56,024 nucleotides of DNA from Kribbella steppae. GTDB taxonomy: Bacteria > Actinomycetota > Actinomycetes > Propionibacteriales > Kribbellaceae. Of the stretch, positions 8,101 to 16,182 are shown piece after piece (within the stretch, counting starts at the first letter, position 1; every line of letters starts with the position of its first letter). Position numbers and translations under genes: made by a program. The notes beneath the pieces were generated by a model that worked only from the letters and a program-made list of their open reading frames with translations, was not told the origin of the DNA and did no database searches. The stretch lies in contig NZ_SLWN01000028.1 of assembly GCF_004342025.1 (NCBI RefSeq), positions 1-56,024 of the forward strand, read 5' to 3'.

Positions 8101-10868
8101 ACCCACGACTGCACCTTCGGGATCAGCTTCAGGGGCGTCTGCTGCGTCTCGGGCACATCGACGAACGTCAGCCGCTGCGCGTTGCCGTCGGGCCGGACCG
8201 ATGCCAGCATCGTCGGGTCGTAGTCCCCACCCGGAGCCGTCCAGTTGATCGTGGACTGCGCCTGCTTCCACGTCGCCTGGTCCTCGATGAAGTCCTTGGT
8301 CAGCCCGTACAGGTCGAAGTCCGCCCGGCCGCTGCCGGAACCGTAGTTCGAGAACAGCTCCACCCGCGCGTCGGTGACCTTCGTCCCCTGCTTGATCGCC
8401 GCAGTGTCGAACTTGAACACCCCACGCTCGACGCCGTACGTCGGGTGGTTGTTGCCGACCTGCACCCAGTACCGCGTGGTACCCGCAGGGCCATCGGGGC
8501 GCGACAGGTTCACGCTCTGGTAGTCCGGATCCGCACCCAGCGTGGTGTCGGAGATGTCGCCGCCGAACGACCGCATGATGCGGCCCTCGCGCGGCATCGT
8601 CACCGTCTGCACGTTCGACGCGGCCTTGCCGTTGAAGGTACCGTCACCCACTGTCCGCGCCACAACCCAGTAGCTGTACGTCGCCGGCTCAGTTGCACTC
8701 GACGGCTTCGCAGTCGTGTCGGTGAACGACGTCACCTCGGGCGGGACGGTCCCGACCAACGTGAGCGCGGCCGGCGTGGTCGTCGAGAAGTAGTCACCCA
8801 CCGGCGTCGCGCAAGGGTCGACCGGCAGCGCGCGGCAGCCACGGAAGATCTGGTACTCGATCAGGTCGTCGTCGTCGGCCGGCGTCGGATCGACGTACTT
8901 GCCCCACGACAGCTCCGCACCCGAAGCGTGGATCGTCGACGGCGGGTTCAGCGTCACACCGGGCTCGTCATAGGTGACCACCAGGTTCGGGCGGGCCGCG
9001 GTCTCCCCGCCGTACGTCGCCTCACTTGCGCTGTAGTACAGGCCCCCGGCCGGGCTGGAGGCGGTCTCGTCGACACCCTTCAGCATCACCCCGAAGTTCT
9101 GCGTAGGGTTGTTCACCCACGACTGCACATAGCTGCCCAGACCGAACGAATGCCACCCGTCACGGTCACCGGCCTGCTTCGTCGCGGTGGAGTACTTCGT
9201 CCACTTCATCGCATCCGCGATCGGGATCGTCAGCGTCGGCCCCGCCTGACGCTGCGCCGTCACCTGGGTCGTGTTGCCGGGGCGCGCATGAATCGTCCCC
9301 AGCGTGTACCACAGGTCGCCTCCGGGTCCCGGCGTACCGGCGGTCTGGTTCCACGGGACGGTCTGTGAGGTCGGCACACCTCCAGGGGTCGCCCCGACGA
9401 GCGTCGTCGGCAGGATGCCCCGCACACTCGACGGGTAGTAGTGCCCCTGCACCTGGTAGTCACCCTCGCTCGGCACCCGCGCGTTCCACGTGAACTTGTC
9501 CGGCGTCGTCCCCGTCGGCGCATACGAGAACGACTTGTTGATGGCGCTGTCGTTGCTCTGGTACTTCCACGACCCCTCGTACGACGCCGACAACGTGTCC
9601 TGATCGTCCACCAACACCGTGTTGGCCGCATACGTCCCGTCGAACGACGTGCTCATCGACGCCCACGTCGCCGTCAGCTCCGACCACGCCTTCGTCACCC
9701 TCACCGCGGAGAACGGCACCTTCACATCAGCACCGAACGTCGCACCGTAATGCAGGTTCAAATCCGCCGACCGGATCGTCGTAGTCGTCGGGATCATCGA
9801 CGTGTCGAACTTCAACAGACCACGCCACGTGTTCCGCGACGCATCATCACCGGCCAGCATCGTCGGGATCGCCCCGTAATTGGTGCCCGAGTTCTGCTCG
9901 GAGATCGACGCATCCTGGGCGGCGTCCGGGTCCGGCACCACCACGATCGTCGGGTCCAGGACGATCGGGAACACGCGCTCCTTCGCCGCCAGCCACGATT
10001 GATCCGGCTTCAACGTCAGCAGCGTCTTGCCGCCTTGCTGGCTGATCGTCTGGGTGATCTTGTCCGAGTAGCCCGGCTGCCCGAGCCGGTTCTGCGCCGA
10101 CGAGTCGTACATGTTCGGCGCCGGGATCACGTACTTCGGCAGCTTGTCGTCGCTCTTCTTGAAGAACCCGATCGACCCGTCCGGCTGCGCCTTCGCGGTG
10201 AGACCGCTGGCGCGCAGCTCGAACGTGTACTCGCTCGCCGCGTCTGCGGCAGCCGTCAGTACGACGGTCTCCTTCACGCCGGTGCGGGACACGTAGTAGC
10301 GCACGTCCGCCGTACCGAACACATCCGGGAACGCCACCGACGAGTCCTTCACCAGCGGCGTCAACTGCCGCTTCTCCCCCGCCGCACCGAGACTGATCGA
10401 CTCCCCATCAGCCTCGAACGTCAGCAACCGATCGCTCGACTTGCCGAACCGCGTGCGGAAGGCGTTCTTCGCGTTCTCGAACGAGTCCTCACCGGCGCCG
10501 GCCGTGACCTTGGTGTCGATGTCCTGCCACTTGCCCTTGGAGTCCTTGAAGTGCACCGGGTCCGTCGACAGCTCGACCTGCGTCGTGCCGTCGGACATCC
10601 GGTAGCTCTTGGACGACGCCGTCCGCTTCGAGTCGAGCTCGCGTACGCGCGTCGGCTTTCCACCGACCGCGGCCGCTGACGCCGAGGTCTTCGCCAGCCG
10701 AGCAGGCGCCGGCGGCGCAAGCGGTCCGGCCGCCGCCTGCCGCGCTTGCGGTACGGCAGCCTGTGCAACAGCCCGCTGTGGATGCGCCAGCGCGCCAGCA
10801 GGCACCGCAACTGAGGCGGGAAGGGACAGCACGAGGGCAGACGTCAGCAGCATGCGGGCGCGGCGCAT
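2151..10868 (-). CDS. Giant secreted RHS/YD-repeat toxin with PD-(D/E)XK-type nuclease tip
   Basis: A 2905-residue polymorphic toxin. The start is ATG at 10868, 5 bases after GGAG, giving a signal peptide (MRRARMLLTSALVLSL, cut near ALA). Rough domain order: DNRLRE-like domain 305-635 with a golvesin-like insert at about 420-525; fibronectin-like 640-760; second DNRLRE-like domain 780-965; RHS entry 1127-1180; YD repeats about 1290-2010; second golvesin-like module 2025-2177; more YD repeats; RHS-associated core about 2573-2673 (YDMGFREYDPGLNRFLSRD). The variable tip, 2674-2905, carries D2749 in GYADV and E2774-I-K2776 in WIWEIKHGG, the D...ExK spacing of PD-(D/E)XK nucleases, and ends with a hydrophobic stretch (VGAAVVGGVLASMF). 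RHS shells of this class encapsulate the toxin, cleave it off and deliver it to neighbouring cells. The nuclease call rests on the motif only. The next gene downstream is the likely immunity protein. Confidence 0.88.
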   Translation of the reverse strand: MRRARMLLTSALVLSLPASVAVPAGALAHPQRAVAQAAVPQARQAAAGPLAPPAPARLAKTSASAAAVGGKPTRVRELDSKRTASSKSYRMSDGTTQVELSTDPVHFKDSKGKWQDIDTKVTAGAGEDSFENAKNAFRTRFGKSSDRLLTFEADGESISLGAAGEKRQLTPLVKDSSVAFPDVFGTADVRYYVSRTGVKETVVLTAAADAASEYTFELRASGLTAKAQPDGSIGFFKKSDDKLPKYVIPAPNMYDSSAQNRLGQPGYSDKITQTISQQGGKTLLTLKPDQSWLAAKERVFPIVLDPTIVVVPDPDAAQDASISEQNSGTNYGAIPTMLAGDDASRNTWRGLLKFDTSMIPTTTTIRSADLNLHYGATFGADVKVPFSAVRVTKAWSELTATWASMSTSFDGTYAANTVLVDDQDTLSASYEGSWKYQSNDSAINKSFSYAPTGTTPDKFTWNARVPSEGDYQVQGHYYPSSVRGILPTTLVGATPGGVPTSQTVPWNQTAGTPGPGGDLWYTLGTIHARPGNTTQVTAQRQAGPTLTIPIADAMKWTKYSTATKQAGDRDGWHSFGLGSYVQSWVNNPTQNFGVMLKGVDETASSPAGGLYYSASEATYGGETAARPNLVVTYDEPGVTLNPPSTIHASGAELSWGKYVDPTPADDDDLIEYQIFRGCRALPVDPCATPVGDYFSTTTPAALTLVGTVPPEVTSFTDTTAKPSSATEPATYSYWVVARTVGDGTFNGKAASNVQTVTMPREGRIMRSFGGDISDTTLGADPDYQSVNLSRPDGPAGTTRYWVQVGNNHPTYGVERGVFKFDTAAIKQGTKVTDARVELFSNYGSGSGRADFDLYGLTKDFIEDQATWKQAQSTINWTAPGGDYDPTMLASVRPDGNAQRLTFVDVPETQQTPLKLIPKVQSWVDNPGDNHGLLLRTRDEAPAAAGQQLVSITNGESPDKLFRPRLWIEHLAKNEAETYQADQIPERFQPNTTVTTPVTVTNTTKAGWPGDLVVSYRWTDPGSLVDLTTEGERLSVPLERALAPGESTTVKLPMKAPINADSGSKRKSYDLHLDLRRPDKTWFDGDNAVSPPPRPSQGCVMETAGLLCVDRYVEDATSDQLGLEKFLSYAGEETGGGAQLLTNLSNGNVVWSYDALSNPSIGPSAFVRLAYNSQDDTATTSSSTGYGFSVQPATLARLGEGLTIVNANVMAFVDGDGTTHYYRMGTQDPEKPQEIVYTRPAGVALDLKRDKAAVADREWELSRPDGTRFFFNSTTRLQTSVVDRNGNTMSFSYDANDRLVSVRDASHTDPVLTLEYVTPTDKHVAWIRDISGRALKFTYNSSFQLTRLEDGGPFNAGTFDPGAAVKSFQFAYTDTSNNSNTKLISVKDPRNPQTGAETRIEYYTPNETSTYALWPKSYTDRRGNNTTFSYAQPNPSAQDRLATVTDVNGSTPSVTTYRMDAFGRTTSIVDANQNAVGGDKSTLLAWDRDHNVIRLQEPNDAVSTWEYDSKTGYPLVVKDAMAVKNGSPGVVLTYQTLTTGAKPTVLLSKKSAAGRMNTFTYDANGNVKTVKNGRGFGPTYTYNSNGTLVTATDARGNATQYPTYDPSGYPTKITDPLLTPTEFTYDARGNVTRVAEDLVGTEYQRLTIAEYDAFGRPTKITEPYDATQTPAVTRTTATEYDLNDNVTKETAPNGAQSVSTYDAGDNLLTKTLPDNNTTGRQLAYTYDVLGRKVTETAPKGVATTTDPNDYVTKYSYDRIGQVLKAETPFVENGVAKTPTTTFEYDLVGNQTTVIDPLRNASPATDYTSKTVYDLNHRPTAVTDAAGYTSKTVYDADGLVTAEINQTGHTKTTKYDEAGQPIEIHVPHTPIGGHQEDRVTKLTYDEAGNVTRQTRPTNDDRPTPLYSETVYDKNNRPVQKKSAFDTATTLYKTPSSTFIQYYPTGEIKAQSEPTFTATAPPASQWTNFTYYDSGDIKTSTDPWEIATTYAYNEIGQQKLRTMTVPGDDAKRTQSWGYYPDGALQARSDTAAQQPVDIVDNADTWQTTSTGTWATVPGGTNTQGADYRFHAAAAVGTPAASDTFNWRVLPDVAGSFDVYASCPVRTDASTAATYTINHSGGAASKTVDQKACTAATPWVSLGNYSFPNGVAKTITLKPSATGVVVADAIKLVSTSPVETRSFTYTYDLNGQQTEVKDTNPNAAIDTFKVTTDGLARTTQVEELKAGIRKSTTDYTYDLDSNVLSTNAQRAADAGTGSPAVGRYTGYTWDVRNLVDTVKAGSSPTGTLDTWSYTYDGRGLRSTITKPNGNLATFTYHEDGLPRIQTEKHGQQLISSHSLRYNPDGDRSQDVEKVLKANSSVYLDQASNYTYTPARQLAAVGKTGVEKGDNESYEYDAAGNTKKQTIGATVSTMTYDRNRLIKTVTGATTLNQRYDPFGRATTSDVGSQVVEQNAYDGYDRLIRQQKFDSAGTPTFTRNQTYDPFDRVTNQSEKVGTAQSISTRYTFIGLADQVATEEEKDTSGAWKVSKSYAYGASGENLSLVDTPVNGTTSKKSFYGVNPHGDVETLTDASTGTTTSTYRYTAYGQPDKVGTTGDDEFKDIAADDADIVNPYRFNSKRFNGATNTYDMGFREYDPGLNRFLSRDYYAGALSDMALGTDLWNTNRYMFAGGNPVSRIELDGHYAIDEQGQIPEEPEKWWKVWNDRHDTAVDATADAIRNMPTYQGGNVTTSRKDNLIAGGSSVSPGDENGYADVIAYGVLPSKEQRRSGAKQMVWIWEIKHGGGEAEKTAKDQVDNYVEHLQMQLGADYDVQAGYPMPLRSKPNRAKPSELITVASKLSERGVELYDYGDEDPFQVRIRTSPDEESERREFRFDIDGRLVGTTVGAAVVGGVLASMFNPCNLLTAGSCS

Positions 10869-10930
10869 CGACACTCCAAAACTGGGCGGAATCCGGCGCG
10901 CCCCGAGCAACACCGGCGAAGTCAGGAAGA

Positions 10931-10960
10931 GTTTTATCCTTCCAACACTCTCCGGCGCAA
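10931..10960 (-). promoter_or_regulatory. Possible promoter of the RHS gene
   Basis: On the minus strand TTGCGC (10960-10955) and TAAAAC (10936-10931) are separated by 18 bases, about 63 bases before the RHS start at 10868. This is the best sigma-70-like pair in the 370-base region that divides the RHS gene from the divergent gene at 11241. The rest of the region holds no gene I can support. Confidence 0.3.
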
Positions 10961-11240
10961 CCCGGTTGCAGCAAGTTGCAAACTAAGGAAGCCCTTACCT
11001 ACAAGGCGAAACGGTACGCGGTGAGGTGTGAGTGGCATCGCCTCCGGTGCCTGGTTCCGCGCTCCCACCTCTGCATCGGGAAAAGATTTCGCTTCAGCTG
11101 TAACGCCGGCGTGGTCTGGACCGATAAGGCTCGCGGAATCGGGTGGGGAATCGACCTGTCGACGTCGGGCTGCGGCCCGGGTGTCGGCGTGCGCGGAATC
11201 ACTGAGCCCGGGGACTGCTGAGTAAGTCGGAAGGGCATAC

Positions 11241-13502
11241 ATGATCCGCAAGCTGATCGCGGTAGCTGCTGTCGTCGTGGTGGCGGTCGCTACCACGCTG
11301 TTCGTCGTACGGTCCGCGGATGCAGCCGGCGCCGAGGTGACGATCACGGCCACGGCCGCCTCGAACGGTACGACGACCTTGACGTACCGGGCGACCGTGC
11401 TGCGGGCCGGGACGGTGCGCGACATCGTCTTCTCGATCCCGTCCGGATCGACCGGTGCCATCACCTCGGTCAACGGCACGGTGAGCACGGTGTCACCCGG
11501 CGTCCTGCGGTGGCGGCCGGCCAAGACCGTGATCGTCGCCGTCGGCGCCCGGTTCTCCATCCCCCTGTACGGGCTGCGGTTGCCGGCCGGCGGGCCGTGG
11601 ACGCTCAGCTTCAAAGCCACCGGCACGACCGGCGCGATCCTGACGTCCGGCACCGGAGTCCTGCAGCCCTTGAAGACCTACACCCCCAACGTGGCGATCA
11701 CGGCGAGCAATCCGATCCCGGGTCAGAAGACGAACGTGGTGTACGCCGCCACGGTGACCAAGGCCGGCGTGTTGTCCGCCGTACGGATGCAACTGCCCGC
11801 CGGAGCGACCGGCGCGGTGACGACCATCAACGGAACCCTGACGACCTCGCAGGGCTACGCGACCTGGAAGCCCTACGCCCCGATCAGCGTCGCGGCCGGC
11901 GCCCGGCTGGGGATCCCGATCAACGGCGTCCAACTGTCCAAGTACGGCGGCGTTCTGACGCTGGCGATGTCCGCCAGCACATCGACCGGCGTCCTGCTGA
12001 CGTCCGGCACCGGAACCCTTTCGCTGATCGCGCCGCCGGCTCCGATGCCGGCGATCTCGGCCACCGGCTTCGCGACCATCCCGACCGGCTGCCCCTCGAA
12101 CTGGCCGTCCACGTCCACGGAGAACGCGAAGCCCGGCACCGGCGACTGGGTGATCCCGACCTCGATGAACGGGCCGCTCGCGGCGTACCTCACCGAGGTC
12201 TCGGCGACCTGTGGAGACACCGTCGACCTCAAGGTCACCTCGGGCAACCCGGTCAACGTGGTCGCCTATCGGATGGGGTACTACGCCGGACTCGGCGCCC
12301 GTGAGGTCTGGCGGCAGGACGGCGTACCGACCGTCGTGCAGCAGGCTCCGGTCACGGGCGGCACCGCCGACGGCAAGGACCTGCGGATGACGTCCGCGGC
12401 GCACTGGACCAAGACACTGAGCATTCCGGTCGACAAGGACTGGATCCCGGGCACGTATCTGATCAAGGTCAGCGACGGCACCTACGCCTCCTACGCGCCG
12501 CTCACGGTCCGCGACGACACCGGGACCAAACACGACCTGATGATCCAGCAGGCGACCACGACCTGGCAGGCCTACAACACCTACGGCGGCGTGGGCTTCT
12601 ACTCCGGTGGTGTGACCGGAGGCTCCGGCCGGTTGACGTTCGACCGCCCGTACAACGAGGGCCAGGGCTCCGGGCAGTTCCTCTCACTCGAGCAGGGGCT
12701 GGTGTTCTGGGCGGAGTCGAAGGGGCTCGACGTCACCTACTGGACCAACAACGACCTGGACGAGTTCGGTGGTCAGCTGGCCGCGCGAGCAAGGACGATC
12801 TTCCTGCCGGGGCACGACGAGTACTACTCGCTGCGGATGCGCGCGGCCTTGAGCCAGGCGATCAGCCAGGGTGTGAACGTGGCGAACCTCGGCGCCAACA
12901 CCGCATACCGGAAGATCACATTCACCGACGACGGCCGGCGGTCCTGGGACATCGACCGCTACACCGACGGCTACAACTCCACGACCTGGCGCTATCTCGG
13001 CGACGCCTACGCATCGCAGCCGCTGCTCGGCGCGGAGTACATCTGCCCGGTCTTGGGGAACACCTTGACCACCGGGACGAGCTGGATGTTCGACGGCATT
13101 CCTGCCGGCACCGCCGTACCAGGGTTCATCGCCGGCGAGATCGACTACGTCTGGCCGGGGCTGTACAAGCACCCGGGCCTGACCACGGTCGCGAGCGGAA
13201 CCGGGAACTGCCGCTCGAACGGCAACGCCGTACCGATGCACACCACGGCATACACCGCACCGTCGGGTGCGCGAGTGCTCAACGGGTCGACGTTCGCCTA
13301 CGGCTGCTTCCTGGTCGGGCGCTGCCCGTCCAACTGGACCGTGCCCGCACCGTCGGCCGCGTCCCAGCAGGCGGTCGGGACGATGGTCGCCAACATCGCC
13401 GAATGGGTCAGCAACGGCACGATCCAGGTCCCGGCCGACACCACGGTCGCACGGGCCCGCGTAGCGCCGCCGAAGTACAAGCTGCAAACCGAACAGCCCT
13501 AA
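11241..13502 (+). CDS. Secreted N,N-dimethylformamidase large-subunit-like protein
   Basis: A 753-residue exported protein. The ATG at 11241 follows GGAAGGG by 6 bases and opens a signal peptide (LIAVAAVVVVAVATTLFVV, cut near ADA). Residues about 30-150 and 155-275 are two copies of one beta-rich module, each with a GAxTxxNGTxxT motif and ending ILTSGTG or LLTSGTG. From about 290 to 740 the protein resembles the C-terminal region of dimethylformamidase (DMFA2_C). Three residues align in order and spacing with the mononuclear iron ligands of that enzyme (Tyr440, His519, Glu521): Y445 in WQAYNTYGG, and H525 and E527 in GHDEYYS. An amide-hydrolase-like metal site outside the cell is therefore plausible, but the N-terminal modules and secretion are unlike the classical cytosolic enzyme and the substrate is unknown. 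It stands alone, with a strong hairpin just after the stop. Confidence 0.75.
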   Translation: MIRKLIAVAAVVVVAVATTLFVVRSADAAGAEVTITATAASNGTTTLTYRATVLRAGTVRDIVFSIPSGSTGAITSVNGTVSTVSPGVLRWRPAKTVIVAVGARFSIPLYGLRLPAGGPWTLSFKATGTTGAILTSGTGVLQPLKTYTPNVAITASNPIPGQKTNVVYAATVTKAGVLSAVRMQLPAGATGAVTTINGTLTTSQGYATWKPYAPISVAAGARLGIPINGVQLSKYGGVLTLAMSASTSTGVLLTSGTGTLSLIAPPAPMPAISATGFATIPTGCPSNWPSTSTENAKPGTGDWVIPTSMNGPLAAYLTEVSATCGDTVDLKVTSGNPVNVVAYRMGYYAGLGAREVWRQDGVPTVVQQAPVTGGTADGKDLRMTSAAHWTKTLSIPVDKDWIPGTYLIKVSDGTYASYAPLTVRDDTGTKHDLMIQQATTTWQAYNTYGGVGFYSGGVTGGSGRLTFDRPYNEGQGSGQFLSLEQGLVFWAESKGLDVTYWTNNDLDEFGGQLAARARTIFLPGHDEYYSLRMRAALSQAISQGVNVANLGANTAYRKITFTDDGRRSWDIDRYTDGYNSTTWRYLGDAYASQPLLGAEYICPVLGNTLTTGTSWMFDGIPAGTAVPGFIAGEIDYVWPGLYKHPGLTTVASGTGNCRSNGNAVPMHTTAYTAPSGARVLNGSTFAYGCFLVGRCPSNWTVPAPSAASQQAVGTMVANIAEWVSNGTIQVPADTTVARARVAPPKYKLQTEQP

Positions 13503-13510
13503 TCGACTTC

Positions 13511-13555
13511 CCCGCCCACTTCATCAGCCCATAGGAGGCCGATGAAGTGGGCGGG
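13511..13555 (+). terminator. Perfect 15-bp hairpin after the dimethylformamidase-like gene
   Basis: CCCGCCCACTTCATC at 13511-13525 pairs without mismatch with GATGAAGTGGGCGGG at 13541-13555 across a 15-base loop, 8 bases after the stop codon. There is no T-run, as is common for terminators in high-GC actinobacteria. Confidence 0.7.
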
Positions 13556-13995
13556 CATGCTGATGCCGGTCGATCGCTCCACCTCACCGAACCGCTCCAA
13601 GCACGCACCCACCCAGCCGTAAGGCGCGCCGGCCAGACCGCCGCCGAAGCCTGGTCCGACAGCCGCCCAGGAGTTCCCGGGCAGATCCTCAACCAGACCG
13701 AAGCTGAGGACCTCGGAACCCGCCTGTTCCAGCCGCTACTCGCAGACTGACCGGGTCGCGGCTGGGGCAGGTGCCGATCGATCCACTGCAGCAGCCGCCC
13801 CGCAACTGGCAGGCGATGCCACCCGCGACTGATCACCCACTCGCGTGCTCCACGCACCCCGGCCCGCAGCCTCGCAGCCGTCCCCGTCCGCAGTTCGTCC
13901 TCCCGCTCAGCGGCCCCGCCGCTGCAGATAGCGCGTCGACAGAGGCTTGCGCGACTCGGAGACGGACCCCTCGTGAGACGACGAGTTGACAGCCT
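13556..13995. other. Intergenic stretch without a recognised gene
   Basis: Short open frames occur on both strands, but none has a plausible start with a ribosome site or a recognisable sequence. The stretch lies between a terminator and a ligase remnant and may be decayed sequence. Confidence 0.5.
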
Positions 13996-14221
13996 TCAGT
14001 GAATGAACCCGTCCCACTTCCACTCGAAGCGGGATCCGCCGGGCATGCCGTGCTCGCCGGGCAGGTGGTCGACCGCCTTGGCGAGTTCGAGCGCGACCGG
14101 TCCGGTGAGATGGGGCGGAAAGTTGCCTACAGCCCCAGCGTCGTCCAGCACGCGCCCAAGCGACACACATGGCGGGCGCGATTTCCCGGGCGGAATCGGC
14201 TGCGTCTTCGGGCGCGGCCAC
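13996..14221 (-). pseudogene. Remnant of an ATP-dependent DNA ligase N-terminus
   Basis: One minus-strand frame reads PVALELAKAVDHLPGEHGMPGG, then RFEWKWDGF, which is the entry to the adenylation domain of ATP-dependent DNA ligases; KWDG is the KxDG motif with the adenylated lysine. It stops two residues later (IH-stop at 13996), before any other ligase motif. The natural start, GTG at 14221 with AAGGAG 5 bases upstream, opens a different frame (MAAPEDAADSAREIAP), so a frameshift separates the start from the ligase-like part. The start lies 13 bases after the stop of the reductase gene at 14234-14821, so it once formed an operon with it. A ligase is over 300 residues; this is a fragment. Confidence 0.6.
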
Positions 14222-14233
14222 CTGGGCTCCTTC

Positions 14234-14821
14234 TTATGAGTGTCGGTCGGTTGGGATCGGGCGGTAGCGGACGTTGATCTCGGTCGAGGGATTGTCACCG
14301 TTGAGCAGCTCCAGACGGACGGGAGAGCCGCCGGGATTGTCGAACAGGCGGATTCCGTCGCCGAGGAGGACGGGCGCGATGTGTAGGTCGATCTCATCGA
14401 TCAGGCCGAGTTCGAGGAGTTGCCTGCCGATCGAGGCGGAGAGGACCTCCAGGTTCTTGCCACCGGCAGCTTCGAGGCCGATCCGGACCGCTTCGGCCAC
14501 GTCGCAGTTCAGGAACGTCGTACTGGGTGTGGGTGGGGCGTCTTCGGGATGGTGGGTGAGTATGAACACGGTTCCGTGCCAGGTGCCGTCGTAGGTGGAG
14601 TCGGCGTCGGGGAAGGCGTCGAAACCGTCTCGGCCGCCGAGGACGGCGCCGGTTGTTTCGATGTACTCCTGGATGATGTTGGGACGCGAATTGGTGATGC
14701 CGTTCATCCAGCCCATGGCGTGGTTCGGGCCGGCGATGAATCCGTCGAGCGACATCGTGAAGTGCCAGAGGACCTTGCCTGAGGCGGTCCGCGGTTCGGT
14801 GTCCGGAAGTGCGGTGGTCAT
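14234..14821 (-). CDS. Dihydrofolate reductase-family (RibD C-terminal-like) reductase
   Basis: A 195-residue protein of the DHFR/RibD-C fold. The ATG at 14821 has AGGAG 7 bases upstream. The family pattern is clear: WHFTMSLDGFIAGPN at residues 14-28, GAVLGGRDGFDAF, FILTHHPED, a Rossmann-like segment GLEAAGGKNLEVLSASIGRQLLELGLIDEI (only key parts needed: GGKNLEVL and GLIDEI), and IAPVLLGDGIRLF. Proteins of this group reduce small molecules with NADPH, and many are of unknown substrate. Real folate reductases differ in the N-terminal substrate site, so a role in folate metabolism is not implied. An 11-base direct repeat 67 bases upstream may be its operator. A ligase remnant follows it. Confidence 0.82.
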   Translation of the reverse strand: MTTALPDTEPRTASGKVLWHFTMSLDGFIAGPNHAMGWMNGITNSRPNIIQEYIETTGAVLGGRDGFDAFPDADSTYDGTWHGTVFILTHHPEDAPPTPSTTFLNCDVAEAVRIGLEAAGGKNLEVLSASIGRQLLELGLIDEIDLHIAPVLLGDGIRLFDNPGGSPVRLELLNGDNPSTEINVRYRPIPTDRHS

Positions 14822-14887
14822 CGGGGGTCTCCTGCTGGTCTCGTTTGTCGGTTCCTCGATCCTCGACGACGATCGGTCTTGTCTGAA

Positions 14888-14922
14888 GGACCAATCGGGA
14901 GACCGCAAAGCGGACCAATCGG
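14888..14922 (-). promoter_or_regulatory. Two 11-bp direct repeats upstream of the DHFR-like gene
   Basis: GGACCAATCGG occurs at 14888-14898 and again at 14912-14922, a period of 24 bases (a little over two helical turns), on the upstream side of the start at 14821. The spacing suits a regulator binding as a tandem dimer or two dimers on one face. The region from here to 15194 holds no gene I can support. Confidence 0.4.
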
Positions 14923-15194
14923 AGCTCCGAGCGGCTGTCGCTGGTTGAGTGCGGCAGCCAGGGTGGGGGCCTGATGAAGTACCGGATGATCGAGGTTCAG
15001 CACGTTGGGGACATCTGGCACCGACCATCGGTGGCGACACTCGATGATCACCATGATCAGCGAAAGGAAGGGGTCATCCAGGCAGCGTCGCCGAAGTCGA
15101 TCAGGCGGTATTGCAGGCGGGCTGGTCGTGCTGACCGCGCAGGCTGCATGGACTCCGGGCAATTCCGGTGCATCGATGAACTCCGAGTCCTAGA

Positions 15195-16127
15195 GTGCGT
15201 AGGGTGAATCTTTCGCATCTCGGTGCGCCGATCAGGCCGATGATCCGCGTCCACGGTGGGTTCGCCAACCGGACGTACCGGCTCGACACCGACCAGGGGT
15301 CGTTCGCGGTGAAGGAGTTGAACCTCGTCGACCGCCGCTGGACCTACCGCATCGAGGAGGTGTTCAGGTTCGAGCGGGCGGCCTTCGCCGCCGGCGTTCC
15401 GATGCCGGAGCCGATCTCGGCGAGCGACCACACGATCGTCCACCGGTGGGTCGAGGGAAAGAAGATGCCCGAAGCACCAGTGTCGGAGGCGTACGCGTTC
15501 GAGATCGGTGAGATCCTCGCGCGCATCCACGCGCTCGACGTCGAGTGGACCCACGTGTCGATCGAGGACCCGGCGTCACGGGACTGGCCCGAGCTCGCCG
15601 AGCGGGCGGCGTCGACCGGACAGCCGTGGGCCGACGAACTCGCCTCCCAGGTCGAGACGCTCCTCGCGATTGCCCACTTCGTCGACACCTGCGAACGGCC
15701 AGGCCCCGTTGTACTGACCCACAAGGACATCCAACCGTGGAACCTGCTCGCTCGAGACGGGCGGCCGGTAGTGCTCGACTGGGAGCTCTCGGGGATGCTC
15801 GACCTGGCCGGTGAGCTCGGCTCGACCGCGCTGAGCCTCGCGAAGGGACCTGGCTTCGACAACATCGAGCCCGCCATCTTCCGCTCGGTCCTCGACGGCT
15901 ACGTCGCAGGGGGCGGAGCGCTGCCGCCGTCCGGTCCAAGCTGGTTCGTGTTCATGATCGGCGGCTGGCTGGGGCACACAAGGTGGAACATCCTCCGTTG
16001 CCTGGCCGGTGTCGAGGCGAGCACAGGCCCTGACCTCGCGCTGTCGCACGAGTCCGTGCGCAACGGCGTGCGCGGCCTACCCGACATGTTCGGCCGACTT
16101 CCAGAGCTCGAGACGCTGCTCGTGTGA
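15195..16127 (+). CDS. Aminoglycoside/homoserine-kinase-like phosphotransferase
   Basis: A 310-residue protein kinase-like small-molecule phosphotransferase (APH fold). Visible parts: an N-lobe loop GGFANRTYRL with lysine in FAVKEL, the hinge-like VHRWVEGKKM, the catalytic loop THKDIQPWNLL (H-x-D...N form) near residues 178-188 and the metal-binding VLDWELSG near 195-202. It should transfer the gamma-phosphate of ATP to a hydroxyl of an unknown small molecule; resistance is one possibility but cannot be claimed. The start is uncertain: GTG at 15195 was taken, with another GTG at 15204, and no good ribosome site for either. It is monocistronic, followed by a YCII gene with its own promoter. 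Confidence 0.8.
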   Translation: MRRVNLSHLGAPIRPMIRVHGGFANRTYRLDTDQGSFAVKELNLVDRRWTYRIEEVFRFERAAFAAGVPMPEPISASDHTIVHRWVEGKKMPEAPVSEAYAFEIGEILARIHALDVEWTHVSIEDPASRDWPELAERAASTGQPWADELASQVETLLAIAHFVDTCERPGPVVLTHKDIQPWNLLARDGRPVVLDWELSGMLDLAGELGSTALSLAKGPGFDNIEPAIFRSVLDGYVAGGGALPPSGPSWFVFMIGGWLGHTRWNILRCLAGVEASTGPDLALSHESVRNGVRGLPDMFGRLPELETLLV

Positions 16128-16182
16128 CAGTGACCCGCGGCCGCTGAGGGCGGAGGTCGCGTGAGAATTCCTGCCGGTGGCC

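Noticed and set aside
6384..9368. A 994-codon open frame on the plus strand opposite the RHS gene
   Set aside because: It is a shadow of the repetitive high-GC RHS coding strand: arginine/valine-rich, no family pattern, no ribosome site.
13408..13857. A 149-codon minus-strand frame over the terminator region
   Set aside because: It crosses the hairpin and the end of the preceding gene, and its sequence has no protein-like pattern.
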